This document shows positions 43,513 to 55,788 of a stretch of 64,000 nucleotides of DNA, one piece after another. Each line of letters opens with the position of its first letter. The stretch's first letter is position 1. Under the pieces are notes generated by a model, which was not told the origin of the DNA, ran no database searches, and saw only the letters and a list, made by a program, of their open reading frames with translations. This DNA is from Rotaria sp. Silwood1 (taxonomy: Eukaryota > Rotifera > Eurotatoria > Philodinida > Philodinidae), in contig CAJNOP010000016.1 in the NCBI GenBank assembly GCA_905250075.1, forward strand, positions 2,667,908 to 2,731,907. Direction: 5' to 3'. The position numbers were made by a program, and so were the translations under genes.

Positions 43513-43993
43513 GTTTTTTTTTCTAGTAACAAGATTTAATTTCTATGAATGCATATTTCACTTAGGATGAATTCATATGCCATTCTTATGCCGTAGTTTG
43601 ATACAGACGTTCTTGAGAATATCAGATTTGAAACTCTTTCTTTTTCGGTACCTTTCAAGAGAATAGATGAAATTTCATACTGGAACTCATCTTATACATT
43701 TCTCTAAGTATGAATTAGGACACAAACTCAATTAGATTTCCTCAAGTATATATGTGTATTGAAATAGAGAATGTACTTTCAATCTACGAAGTTTTCGAGT
43801 TGTGATTTTTCAGTATCTCTTTTCTGATAGTTGTACACGATACAAACAACTCCATATCCATATTCAGCACTTGGTTTCTTGATATCAAACAGATTCATAC
43901 ATGACAAAGTAAACTCATGAACGGGATACACGTATCTATTGAATAACTACGTACACATTTCAAATTTGCTATCCTAGGTTAGTATTGTAATAC

Positions 43994-44190
43994 GGCCTGT
44001 CCACGGAAGTGGTGATTCCGTCACGCTCTGTTTGAAGTAATCCGAAGTCTTTGCTAACTGTGCAATGTCTCATTTTGACAACCATAATCATTTGTCAAAA
44101 ACGACAAACGCAGTCGATTCTAGACAATGAAGTTTTATACGTAACGGAACAAATAAAGCGTGACGAAATCACGTTTTACGTGGACAGACC
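43994..44190. repeat. ~197-bp MITE-like element, GGYCTGTCCACG termini
   Basis: The left end GGCCTGTCCACGGAAGTGG and right end (rc) GGTCTGTCCACGTAAAACG align over ~45 bp including GTGATTYCGTCACGCT. The element is short, AT-rich inside and non-coding. No clear target duplication was found, so the superfamily is open. Confidence 0.6.
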
Positions 44191-45139
44191 AAATATTGAT
44201 GGTTGCTTTGGTCACAATATTTTCATTGTTATCCAGATCAATGGCACTGTTAACTTATCTGTCTAGAGCAGTTCCTAGACTTACATGAGAAATTATATTT
44301 TGAAATGAATGCTGAAAACGATTCGATGATCAGAAATATTGTCAATCGTTGATGAAGGTAGAAATTCATATTATAACATACAACTTTGAGAGGTACAGGC
44401 TTTGGTTCAATCGTATTCGATGATTTCTCACTTAATTCAGCTCTATTCTACTTCGGTTATAATTCATCAAATTAACAAAATTCATCATCCTTGAATAGTC
44501 AATAGTTAAAACAAAATCATTATAGTAATTCATCTCAAATCAAAAGATGTCTCACTGATAGAGATTCATAATAACACATCGTAACGCACTTTTACTCAGT
44601 TATCAAGGTTTAAACTTAACAATTCAATGTGTCAAATCTGTGAAAACAAAACTTGTAAAGTAAAAACAAACAACTTAATTGTTTTCATTATAAGTATAAC
44701 GTGCCTATGCGTTATAAATGCTGATAGCTTTTTATTTTTTCGCTCCGAGGGCGACTGTAAAACAATTTTTCAAATTCATCAGTGCATAATTAACTTTAAG
44801 GTGAGCTTAATCATACTTTCGATATGCGATCCTGTTTCTGTAGATCGATCCCTTTCCTAACATCTTTTTTGATAACGAAGTCATTCTAAAAAATTAGATT
44901 GTCATTATATTTGAGTTTATTGTAAAAATAAAACATTCGTTCTGATTTCATTTGCGTGTTTCTTAAGTATAGATATAATAGAAAATCAATATGTAACCAA
45001 TATGAAGAGAACTTCAACTAATATTTCAAAACAATCATTATACTCTTCTTGTTTTTATTTATGAAAAAGAAGTGTATATACAACACAACAAAACACCGAG
45101 ACTCTAAAACACAAAAATAACAAACACACAAAAAAAAAA
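44191..45139. other. gene-free stretch, 3' flank of CAAP1-like gene
   Basis: No supported exon. The right ~130 bases are presumably 3' UTR of the minus-strand gene; AATAAA-type signals read on the minus strand occur in the T-rich part near 45050. Confidence 0.4.
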
Positions 45140-48100
45140 TTAGTTCAAATTTTTGTCTTCAATTTTAATTTTTTTTGATATATAATCAAAATTATTAATA
45201 TCATCAAATGGTCTCTTGAAAGTAATTTTCTTCTCTTCTTGAGCAAGAATTTTTACTAATAAATCATTTAAACATTGTTTAATAATACCTAAATGATTTT
45301 TCTTTTTCTTTTTTTCTTCTTTACGTTTTCGTTTTTCTTGTCGACGTAAATTACGTTCTTCTTGTTCAACTTCAATTTGTAGTAATAGTAATTCATCTTC
45401 TTCATTTAAATCAAGTAATTTTGATAAATCACTCATATCAATATCATCATTATCAATTTTTGTATTGGATTCAATCATTTCACATGATGAACGCTAAATA
45501 AAAACAGTGCATTTGAACAAAACCAGAAAAGAAGTTTTTTTAATTTTACCCTTGACGTGCGCTCAGATGATGAACTTAATGAATGTGAAAGTTGTCTATG
45601 ACGTAATCGTTTTGAAATTATGGGCGATGGACTGCGTTCATTGATTTCGGTCTTTTTCCGTTTAAGTAAATCGCCTAATGAACCTTTTCTTGGTGGTTCT
45701 GCTGGAATTTTATGTTGTATTTTTGGTGGTAAACCATATTGATATCCTTTATTTATTGATAATTCAGTTGATGATAATGGACGTTCCCCATCAGGTAAAA
45801 CAAAATTATCAATATTGAGTAAATCATCTATTTCTTGACGTATATCATTTTGTTGTTGTTGTTGTTGTTGCTTTTGTCGATAAGCAATTCGACGAGCATT
45901 AAAATGTGCTTGTTGATTATTTGTTAAACTTGTTATTGGTTTAAATTCAAACTTTAGTAAATTTGTTCCAATTGGTTGTAAAATTTTACCATTTTGATCA
46001 GGAAATGGTGTTAATTCATCATCTTGTTCATTACGGCGAAGATTTGTTAATTTTTTAATTTTTTTAAAATCTTCATAATAATCATTGACATCTTCATTAG
46101 CACCAATTATGGAAGGAGCTGCAAGATTATTATGAAGTGTTGGTGAAAATGAAGAATTATTTGTAACAGCATGCATTTGTACTGGACGAAATTTGCTATT
46201 TGGTAGAGACCTAAAGACGAATTTGATGAAAATTATTATTTGAAATCGTATAATAAAATGTTTTTGATTAGATCCTTGAGTATAAGTTAGTAGAAATTCT
46301 CAATTAGGAAAGATATTTTATTTTATATAAATCAATGAAGAATTTGTATCAAAAATGATGAATGAGGGAACTTCGCTATTGGATGAATTTTATTTCATTA
46401 GACAGACTAGAAAAAATTTAATAAAGGATTCGTGTTCATGGGCGTTTCCTTTTTAATATGCACCGCTAAAGTTGTCGAATGAAACTAGTTTATTAAGATG
46501 AACTTTTATCATTGAGAATTTTATTTATACAATGTTTCAACTCGAAAATCGATTTAAAACGTGATCTGAAAACGGTCACAGGAATCTGTTGATAAAATCA
46601 TTATGATGATTATAACTCATGGATATAAATTCTTTTAGACTTTTTCTAGTCTCAATAGAATCTTATCTAACGATGCTGATCTCCATTAAAGATTGCATAA
46701 TATTTTATTGAAAAATTCTTCATATTGAACTCAAATGCTGACGATGAAAAATGATCGAACAACTATGTTTTTTATCCATGTGCTAACTTGTGTAAAACAA
46801 AAGAAGAGTTAAGATTTTTTTCTGATCGCTGAGAAATAGTGCTCGATTTCTAGTCTGTTCTTCAGAAGAAAGGAGAATCCAAATCGTAATCAAAAATTTG
46901 AGAATCTTTTTAAACATTTCAATTATCTACTAGTAAAAGAACATTAACTTCTCTTTTTGGAATTTTACAAAAGCAAAACATACGAATAACAATACATAGA
47001 TGTCCAGATAGTTTTTGTTTTGTCAATATTCAACTGTTTAAATTTCATACTAACATAAACCCATCCTTGTTACGCAGCCATATATGGACTAATCTATTAA
47101 TATTTAGATTTTTTTTTTGGGCGAGGTAAATGAACTTACTAAGGTGCATCAATTCTATAATAAACTCTAGTTTTTTAAAATCCACAGAGAAAACCTTCTA
47201 TTAGATGCTGAATTATGTAAATTCTTTTGTTTAATATCACATACTTTTTATTATCATCCGTTGGAAGTGCTGTTGTTGTAGTAGTCGTTGTTGTTGTAAC
47301 ATTTGCAGCATTATTATTTGTTAGATCTAATGATGATTTTAAATGTGGATATACTAAAAAGAAAAATAAGATTTTGTCATCTTGCTCAGAAAAATTGATC
47401 GAAATGAATTTCATCAAAAACAAAATATTCAGATTAACGTGAAGAAATAAAATAACATCATCGCAAGAACTTACATGTCAATATATCTTGTTCATCTTCA
47501 TCTGTACTATCTTCTGTACCACTTGATGAAGTCATGGGTTGTGCTAAGGACAAAAAATAATATTATTAAAATAAATGAAATTTTTCTTATGATATAATAC
47601 CTAGTAATATTGCACGAATACGTTTTTTTGATAAAATATCGAGTTGATCGAGACATCTTGCTTTTATTTCGTCAATAGAACGTGTCTAGGATAATATTAA
47701 AAAAACAAAAATAAAACTCAATAATCTATAAAATGAACGTTTTTTTTAATAATTCATTAGATTGAAAAAGAAAACCAAAAGAACTTGCATTTTAATAACC
47801 TTACCTTGGAGTTATTCAATAAATAACAAAAAAATATTTTAGAATTATATCTGAAAGATAGGGGATGATGATTGAGTGAAAGTTAAAAGTAAAAGAAGAA
47901 CAAATATTATTATTATTATTATTATTATTAAAGTCAAAATATCTCTCTAAAAAATAAAATAGTTTCGTCGATAATAATTGTGTAGCTGTTCCAATGAATA
48001 AATCATATAAATTAATCTAAAACAAGCATCGATCATCAGACGAACTAAGTTTTTTTTTCTTTATATCATTCTACCTTTTTTTTAAATAAGAATAAAAATT

Positions 48101-51100
48101 TTATCCTCTTACCTTTAATGCATCCGGTAGAATAGCTTGAAGTTTATGACTACGAACACATCGAAACATTTCATGTAACATACGTTCGTGATCTTTTATA
48201 TAAAAACCAATAGGTTTAAGATCTTCATTTAGATTAAGCATGCTTGCATCACTATCATTACCATCGGAAAGATGTTCACCTTCATTTTGACCAATAATTT
48301 GCTCAAAAGAATTTGTCTAAAGAAAACAGAAAAAATTTAAATAACATCAAAAATCATTTTTCGATTCTAATTTACTTTTTTAGTTAATTTTTTAAATTTA
48401 CGTTGTCGTTGAGAATTTGTACTTCCATCACTATCAATATCTTTATCTTTTGAAGGTTCACTAGCAGAATTTGATGAATGACGACGATGTCGTTCACTAG
48501 TATCAGAATCGACATTTGAATCATCTGAACGTTTCATACCTTGCAATTCATAGTCTTCATGTAAACCAAGAGTTTTCGTTTGCTAAATACAAATAATTAT
48601 ATAATCTATTAGCTCTTTAAAACACATGGTATTCAGCAAGTGTTGATCAGAGTTAAGATAGGATAGGGCACAATAATGAAAAAACTTTCCGCACTATCTC
48701 GACTGGATTAAAATGGGAGACACGATGTAACTGCTGATGATAATCATAGGCAGAATGTTTTATTGAGACACATTTCTTTACAATCTTTTTACTTAATCCG
48801 TCAGAAATGCAATAAGAAACTAGTTCATATGTCAGAACGAGAAGTTATTGATATACAATTTTTGATCATACATCAGCAACGTCTGTCATGTTCCTCCCCC
48901 AAAAAAAACAATAATTACTATGTTTAACATGAAAAGTGCATTAGCTCGCGTTTGAAGCTTAACAGATATAACTAGTGATGGAGTGAGAAAATTTTCTAGG
49001 AGATGGGGAGTAAATCTTCGTTTGCAACTAAAAGGAGGTAACTTCTCTACTATTAATGATAGCTTGTTTCAATTCTAGGTAGCGTTCAGTTTTTTTCTGC
49101 CGCCACCTGGCTTCGTCACTAGATATAAGCTGACAACTGATCGTTTAATAATATTTAACAATATCAAAAAGGAAAATTTCGATTCTCATCTAGCATAGTT
49201 CGATCTAGATATGCTCAAGATGGCTCCGATCCCGCTTATATCTAGTTGGATCTATTAATTTAATATTAGTTAATTTCATAAGTAACAAAAACTAATTCTT
49301 TAGAATGTAGTAAGTTACAAAAGACAAACGAGCTCTTAGACTGAACAAGATCGTGTACAAGTGAATATCTGCTGTACAAAATAGAAAACGAAAATAGGAA
49401 TTTTTTCTGTCTTATTGAATAAAAGTTTTAGAGTTCAAATGTTTCAAGCATATCATATCCTAAAGGAAAGAGAAAACCAAATTTCTTATGATTAATATAT
49501 TGTTTATTATACGAAATAACAGATCTGTCATGAGAAAGAAAAGGAGAAATATAAATCTTAATCTATGAGAAAAGTTTAATGTCTTCCTTTTCAGCTTTCG
49601 AAACATCAGTTGGATTTATTACTCGATATAATAGTTTTCTTAATCCTTTCAAGTTCATGAAAACTATAATCTTTCTTCTCTAATGATAAGTCATCTATAT
49701 GCCTAATTTCTTTCTTTCTAAAATTAATTATCATTGATAATTTAACTTGTTAATCTGTAACTGCAACAAACATATTCAAACTGATTTTATGCAATTTTTT
49801 AATTATTACACACTCCAATGAAATTTGTTGTTGAACTCATCAAATGGTCAACTTATGTTAATTCGTATCAAAAAAAAAACATTTTCAACTGACACAAAAC
49901 TAAAAATAATTTTCTTCAATCTTTCATATCTACTCTTCTAGACATGAACTAATTAGTCCAATTGGATGTTTAATCAACATTTTCTTTGCAAAAGAAATAT
50001 GACACTTACTAATCGTCTTGCAAGACCATGTATTTTCTTCTCCATTTCATCCGAATTTGTTGTTGATCCATTGGTAGATCCAACACTTTGTGTTTGTTGA
50101 AATCTTGCATAATTTTTAAATTTTTGTACTTTTTTATCTAAATATTTTTTTGTTCGTTCTCGTTTATTATTAGCAGCAACAGCTGCACTCGCTAATGTAT
50201 TAGCAATAATTTCGGCATTTTCACTTTGCATAATACCAGCGAGTAATGTACTTAAATTATTTGGATTAGTTAATAAATCACGTGAATCAGTTATTGGTTT
50301 TGTTGAAGATGATGTACGATTTCGATTGGATTTTGTTGATGAATATTTTTGTTTCGTAGAATTTTTATGCATAGGTGATGATTTTAATTTACCAGCTGCA
50401 ATAGCAGCAGCAGCTGCTTCTTCTTCTTCTTCTTCTTCACGACGTTCATCATCCGAATTATCCGATGATTTTGAACTTGAATGATGTCGTTGTTGTTTCT
50501 GTTGTGAACGTTTTTCTGTTGTTGTTGATTCATCTTCATCATCATCCGATGCTGTAAATCTATTTCGTCCAAGTAAACGAAAATTAAAACGCATGTCACG
50601 TGGTATATGTTGAAGAGGAAATGATGCTTGATATAAATTACTTATTTTTTCTCCAGCTTTTAATTTTTTATAATTATCATGAAATTGTTGATAAAAACGA
50701 TTATTTGGATAATTTGCATTTGAATATTTAAGATTTGAACCTGGCCTTTGTTTTTGTTGCATAAGATTACTCATATTTTGTATCATATTTGCCATATTAT
50801 GAACATTATGTAAATAAGCAGCATTATTTATTGAACCCATATGACCACGAAAATTTGTTAGAGAAGAACGATTGCTATTGTTATTTCGTATAGAAGGATT
50901 ACCCATCATTGGTGATGGATTATTATGCACACGACCACCTCGAGAATGTAAACTTGATGGATTTGAATAACGATTATTCATATTGGGAATAAAATTTGGC
51001 ATAGGTGAATAAACATTTGATAAATTTGAATCGGAATGACGAAAAGAATTTTTATGACGATGACGAGATGAAGAATCATGAGAATGAGATCTAAATAAAT

Positions 51101-53030
51101 GATTATTTAGAAAATTAAGTTGAAAGAGAAAAAAATAAATCAAGCGAAACTAACAAAGGAATACATTCAACTATCAAGTATTATTTCGCGTTTACGAATA
51201 GAATTTAGTAAAACGAAAAAAAAAATTCTAATAGGGTTCGAGTTCGTGCAAAACTCAACTTTGAGCTTTTAACTTATCGATAGATTTCATGGCGACTAGA
51301 ATATCCTAAAACTTTCAGCGCAACCGTATATACATTCATTTGCACAGAAATTTTATAGGATATTTTATTGCTCATGAGACTTATCCATTGAACAAATATC
51401 TAATAGTTTGTTTTCCATGAATAGCTAACTCAGAGATCACGGCTAAAATATGAAGCTGAAGGATGTCTGACAGTTGTATATGCTCCTTTGTAAATTTTGC
51501 CTGTTATCTCATACATCATGTGTAACGAATGAAAACTTATGGATTGAATAAATACCTTTGTTTTCAAGGGATTCTAAATTTTTTTTTTTTATTTTACAAA
51601 AGCTATCATAAAATTGCTTTAATTGGAAGCAAGCTGACTCAAGATACTATCAGATTATTATTATTTTTTTGATGCAAATAGACTCAAAACAATCATTGAG
51701 ACAGGCGGAAGCAATTGTAAAATAATTTAAGGTGGTGAAGAAAAGTCGAACAATAATGTATTTTTGATAGCTAATAGAATTTTGTATAGAATGCATTCTA
51801 AATCAAGACTTCGTGAATGAACAATGATGGCATGATCTTCAAAACCCCAGACACAATAGTTTGTAGGCTTGACAAGACTATTTTTTAATAATGCCAGCTT
51901 GAAGATTACAATGTTCTCGAGAAAAAAAAAGAGAGGTTACCACATTTTCTATAATCTTCCTTGAAAAGATTCAAAGTGTTACAAGTGTAAAGAAGCGTTT
52001 TATTAATAAATTTCATTTTTTGCGGTACTTTTAACATTTTAAGGGAAGATCTTAGAAAATGCAGCGATTTCTCATTGTGTTCAAAGTTTCATGTTCTGTA
52101 AAATGATTTTGTTAAAAAATAAGCTCGTGGGACCTGCAACTGCTGTCTTTTATTAGAAACTTTACCATCATAGGTAATCAATAAAACCTTGATATAAAAA
52201 ATTTATTGACTATGAAAATCACTAAATGGATTTGAGCTAGGTGTTTATTATTATAACAAAAATAAATCAGAAAAATATTGTTTTTAAAATTTTTTCTATC
52301 ATCTTATAACCACATGAAGTTTTATCATAATTTTTCATCTTGCTATACTGGCTTACGTAAAACGGTGATGTTATGATACCAGTTTCCTTGGACTTGATGA
52401 TCCAACTGTTTAGCTATCGCTTTTAACATTTAGTGTTTTTAGACAAGTGTCTAATAAAATATATGCAATGATCAGTAGAGATGATGAAATCATATTGTAA
52501 TTTCATATGTCCCTATCTCTTGGAACTTCATCATATCATTGCATTTATCAATAAGAGAAATAATTGTTTAAATAAACGACTAACCTATCACTGGATCGAC
52601 TCCGAGATGATTGATCAGTACGAGATCTTGATCTTGAACGACTTCGTGTTTTTGTTGTATTATGATTTCGTCGATATGGTGATTCTGGTGAATCATCTTT
52701 AGAACGATTTGAATGGTTTTTATTCTTATTTGATGATTTAATATTACTATTATTACGTAATTCAACAGTTGATGAAAGGTTTGTTTTATCTTTGGAACCT
52801 TTCTCTGATGAATTATTAATGTCACGTTTTTTTCTTGATGTTGAATTACGTCCACGTTCAATTGATGAATTGGATGATGAAGATGATGACGAACGCTGTT
52901 GTCTACTATGTTTAGATTTATGATGACTACTTTTTGTTCTCTTTGATTTTTTCTTTTTGTCATTCTTTGATTCGACAACTGTAACTTTTGACGATGGTTG
53001 TTGTACAGCTGTTTTACTATCTGTACCCAT
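45140..53030 (-). CDS. CAAP1-domain, SR-rich nuclear protein
   Basis: Nine exons (52585-53030, 50010-51090, 48376-48582, 48113-48316, 47601-47685, 47475-47543, 47245-47353, 45550-46210, 45140-45493) total 3216 bases, 1071 residues, all phases consistent. Residues 1-149 are Ser/Lys/Arg-rich and end in an RS run; 150-510 are Asn/Ser-rich with acidic and Ala blocks. A conserved module at ~609-674 reads EDLKPIGFYIKDHERML...LPDALK...SIDEIKARCLDQLDILSKKRI, matching human CAAP1 (caspase activity and apoptosis inhibitor 1: LKPVSFYISDKKEMLQQ... SIEEIKKLCQEQLELLSEKKI). After it come a Thr run, a Gln run and a basic coiled-coil-like C-terminus (EEDELLLLQIEVEQEERNL). Human CAAP1 is 361 residues, so this is about three times longer. 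RS and Lys-rich tracts suggest a nuclear, perhaps RNA-associated, protein. Start: first ATG after 53030; a longer in-frame start at 53102 would add a hydrophobic leader and seems less likely. Confidence 0.85.
46530..46800. repeat. dispersed repeat in CAAP1-like intron 7
   Basis: CAACTCGAAAATCGATTT followed by a loosely conserved GATAACTC-type block is also seen at about 33230-33320 in DYRK2 intron 1 (GAACTCGAAAATCGATTT, then CATAACTCAAAG). TTTTAGACTTTTTCTAGT near 46640 recurs near 26800. Family and borders unresolved. Confidence 0.4.
47905..47931. repeat. (TAT)n microsatellite
   Basis: Nine ATT/TAT units in a short intron-4 stretch of the CAAP1-like gene. Confidence 0.9.
48710..48900. repeat. 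copy of intronic repeat shared with SKP2-like gene A
   Basis: TTAAAATGGGAGACACGATG (48710 onward), then CAGAAATGCAATAAGAAACTAGTTCATA and CAACGTCTGTCA, are in the same order as TTAAAATGTGAAACACGATG, CAGAAATAGTTCATA and TAACGTCTGTCA at 61399-61600. The two copies sit in introns of unrelated genes, so this is a dispersed element rather than gene homology. Confidence 0.55.
48973..49121. mobile_element. 149-bp MITE in CAAP1-like intron 2
   Basis: The ends read TAGTGATGGAGTGAG and, in reverse complement from the right, TAGTGACGAAGCCAG. Flanks are GATATAAC (48965-48972) and GATATAAG (49122-49129), an 8-bp target duplication with one mismatch, which again points to a hAT-type origin. No coding capacity. 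Confidence 0.55.
51730..52305. repeat. copy of the NDUFS7-intron foldback family in CAAP1-like intron 1
   Basis: AACTTTACCATCATAGGTAA, ACATTTTAAGGGAA and TTTTCTATCATCTTATA at 52030-52305 follow the order seen in the right arm at 15886-16094. A weaker left-arm match (GGTGGTGAAGAAAAGT, 51732 onward) gives a total length near 575 bp, like the NDUFS7 copy. Confidence 0.5.
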
Positions 53031-54807
53031 GAGAATGAAACAAATGAAATAGTTAACAAGAAAAACAAAATCTAAATCTAAAACGAAGAACAAAGAAAAC
53101 AATATACGACGTTTATTTATACATTTATATGCGTACTCTTAAGACGAGAGGTTGTTTGTTATTTCAAGATAATTTAGTCATTGCCTCTATTATGATTAAC
53201 TATTTTATATAAACCAATGAAAAGTTAATTTTGTAGAGGTCGTCAATATATGATAGAACATGGGTTTGCTGATGAGGCTGTCTAATTAAATTGAATAGGT
53301 TCTATTAATAGAGTTGTAATGAATTCATTAAATGAATAACCATTCGTTGAAAGAAAGAACAGATCACAGAAATGAAGTGATATAATGTTTGTTACAGTGG
53401 AGCGAAGTAGAATTAGTTAATCTATGAGCAACAAAATGTGAATTTCTTATTTTTCAAAATTCAGATGTATTTAACTAAACAATACATTTCATAGATATAT
53501 CTCCAAACAAATTGCCTAGGAAATCTAAACTTTTAGTTGAAGAGCGTACATATCTACAATGTCTTATGTCACAGATCTTCAAAGTCGAAATTCAATATGT
53601 TTTTCTTTTTTCGTACTAATCCTTTGCTATTTCTTGAAATACTAATTGCTAATTGTAGTGAGTACTATTTTCTACTATCATATATGAATAACTAACTCAC
53701 TATCAAATGTTGGGTGTTTTGTTTTACATAATCATAGAAAACTACCTTTTTGAAGTAATAAAAATCCGAATGAGATAATTTTTGAATGTTGTGTGGATCC
53801 TTCAATAAGTACCAGATTTGTAATAGATTCAAATTCTTTACATCATTTCTTGGGTCATTTTTATGAATTAGAAAACGGTGTTTCTTTTCATTTACTTGCA
53901 GAGACTGATTATTTTGATGTTTGTAAGATTAATATTTGACAATTTGGGTCATTTTGACCCATTCGTAATGAGTTTTATGAAAAATGGTTTTTCTAAAGTT
54001 ATCTTTTTTTTTTCCGATATAAACTCATGAATAACACGATCTTCATTCTAAACATTAGATTGAAGCTTATAGCAAGTCAGAAAGTATTGCGTGACCATTA
54101 TTAAATAATTACTTATCTATAAAGGAGAGAAACGCACAGTTACTTTTACGACTTTCCTTCTGGGAGTGAGATTTTAACGATAGGACTGCGTGCTTTCGAA
54201 TCGGAACCAGTCTATGACTTCACATTATAAAAAGAACATCAATACTAACGACTTTGGCACGATTTCGTATATGAAAGAAATGATTTTTATCTGAAAATAA
54301 TCGTCTTTGCAAATATCTAACCATATATCATTCTCCGAGATGACTTATTTAAAATATTTAAAACAACAAAATATAACTGCGAAACGACGTGCAAAAAAAA
54401 TCATATTCAAAACGAATGCATCATTTATGACCCACTACATCTCCACAGTGAGATGGCTTCGCCAAAATTTATTCATACCAGTATTATAACCAACACTTGC
54501 CTAAAGTATTTCTGTGGTTACCTCAAAATTGGAAAAACGACACGACTAAAACAATATCCATTGTGAAATACCGAAAACTTCAATAACCAGAAGCCAGAAA
54601 ATAAATAAAACCTATATGGATTATGATAGATTTCTAAGCAACTATTATTTGTTCTCGTGCAACACTTCCATCACTATTAGAAGGGTTTGCTAAACATTTG
54701 TATTTATACTTATATCTAATATTTATTGTCTTTGAATAGATTATTAGTTATTTTCTTGCCTTCTATGAATCATTTCTCTATGATATTAAAAATGAAGGTT
54801 TAACAAA
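53031..54807. other. gene-free stretch 5' of the CAAP1-like gene
   Basis: Promoter/5' flank of the minus-strand gene and AT-rich DNA. A short perfect palindrome TGGGTCATTTTGACCCA lies at about 53944-53960, a possible protein-binding site (spaced TGACC half-site-like arms). Nothing else was recognised. Confidence 0.35.
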
Positions 54808-54918
54808 TTAAGTTTTCCGTATTGTAATTGGTTTTCCTTCGACTAATGGTTGTAAACCCTTCAACAATAACTCAACTGGATTAGTATTAGATGTGAAAGG
54901 ATTAATCATAATATCTAC
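54808..54918 (-). other. isolated coding-like terminal exon (36 residues)
   Basis: Behind a good acceptor (TTATAG) the minus strand reads 36 residues (VDIMINPFTSNTNPVELLL, then GLQPLVEGKPITIRKT) and a stop, with protein-like composition in otherwise junk-like DNA. It starts in phase 0, the phase at which exon 3 of the PANTS-like gene just upstream ends, so it could be an alternative last exon; equally it may be an orphan exon of a lost gene. No family recognised. Confidence 0.3.
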
Positions 54919-55117
54919 CTATAACTTTGAAACATGGAAAAGTGAACAAGAGTCTATAGCTCATATAGATCATTGAACTTCAAATCTAATTTGCTCAATA
55001 TCATAACATAGAATTCAATTAATGCAACACAAATAAATGATATTATTATCATACACCTAAATTTATCATGTTTTGAAAACAAAAAAAAACACTGAATAGA
55101 AAAAAAAACTAGCAAAT

Positions 55118-55670
55118 TTATTCTGTCTGTTTTGGTTTTTGTTTTCCAATTGATTCTGCTCGTTGACGTGCCCAATCTGGTAATGGTGCATTCCAATCAC
55201 TTGGGGGTTGCGTTCTTACTTGCCATACATCATTATTTTCTGATGATAATTTACGTTGAATCAGACGATCTTCTTCATAAGTTATTAACTTTTTCTATTA
55301 AACAAAAAAACTCATTCCAGTAACCAAAAAAAAAAGACATTCGTCTTACTAGTTCTTGAACATCTTTTCTCTGTAACCAAAACATACAACTATGTAATGC
55401 TTCAGCTATTGGTGTACAATCTTTTCTTTGACCTAACATATATCGTTGATACAATCGACCTTGCCAACCTGATCAAATGAAAACAAAGTAGAGGAAAAAT
55501 CGTTTGGAAACAAAAGAAAACTTACTCCGACAATAATTTAATTCATCATTATATTCTTCACATGGTCTAATCTATAAAATAATATGATATAAAAAAATCT
55601 CTATTCTGTTTTAGTCAATTACCAGCCATTCACCAGGAATTTCATGTTTTACATCTGAAGTATTAGACAT
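55118..55670 (-). CDS. C22orf39/PANTS-like twin CX9C protein
   Basis: Four small exons (55623-55670, 55526-55571, then two further exons ending at 55118) encode 129 residues with consistent phases. The core EW-I-RPCEEYNDELNYCR, then C49 to C59, and the C-terminal PPSDWNAPLPDWA match vertebrate C22orf39 (RPCEAYRAEWKLCR ... PPPDWHLPLP), named PANTS, a regulator of synaptic plasticity. Cysteines C20/C30 and C49/C59 form two CX9C motifs, the disulfide helical-hairpin (CHCH) arrangement of small mitochondrial intermembrane-space proteins, though vertebrate PANTS is described at synapses. No signal peptide. It lies 118 bp behind SKP2-like gene B on the same strand, close enough for coupled transcription with spliced-leader processing, which bdelloids have; that is inference. 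Confidence 0.85.
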
Positions 55671-55788
55671 TATCTATAAATCAAAGAACTATTATACAAA
55701 AACAAAAGAAAGAAGCCAATTCATTTCAATTAAAATTGAACTACAAAACACACACACACATTGAAAAAACGAATTCATTCAATATTCA

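Noticed and set aside
44627-44860. 77-codon Cys-containing frame resembling a small secreted peptide
   Set aside because: Hydrophobic stretch is internal, no ATG-proximal signal peptide and no processing sites; treated as chance.
50384-50599. Overlapping minus-strand frame rich in Gln, Lys and Leu
   Set aside because: Shadow frame of the acidic and Ala runs in exon 2 of the CAAP1-like gene.
52580-53068. 162-codon frame overlapping the SR-rich exon
   Set aside because: A shifted-frame shadow of the Ser/Arg/Lys-rich exon; the main frame splices in phase to exon 2 and this one does not.
54160-54215. tRNA B-box-like GAATC sequence
   Set aside because: No acceptor stem or anticodon arm can be drawn around it; no other tRNA-like folds were found in the window.
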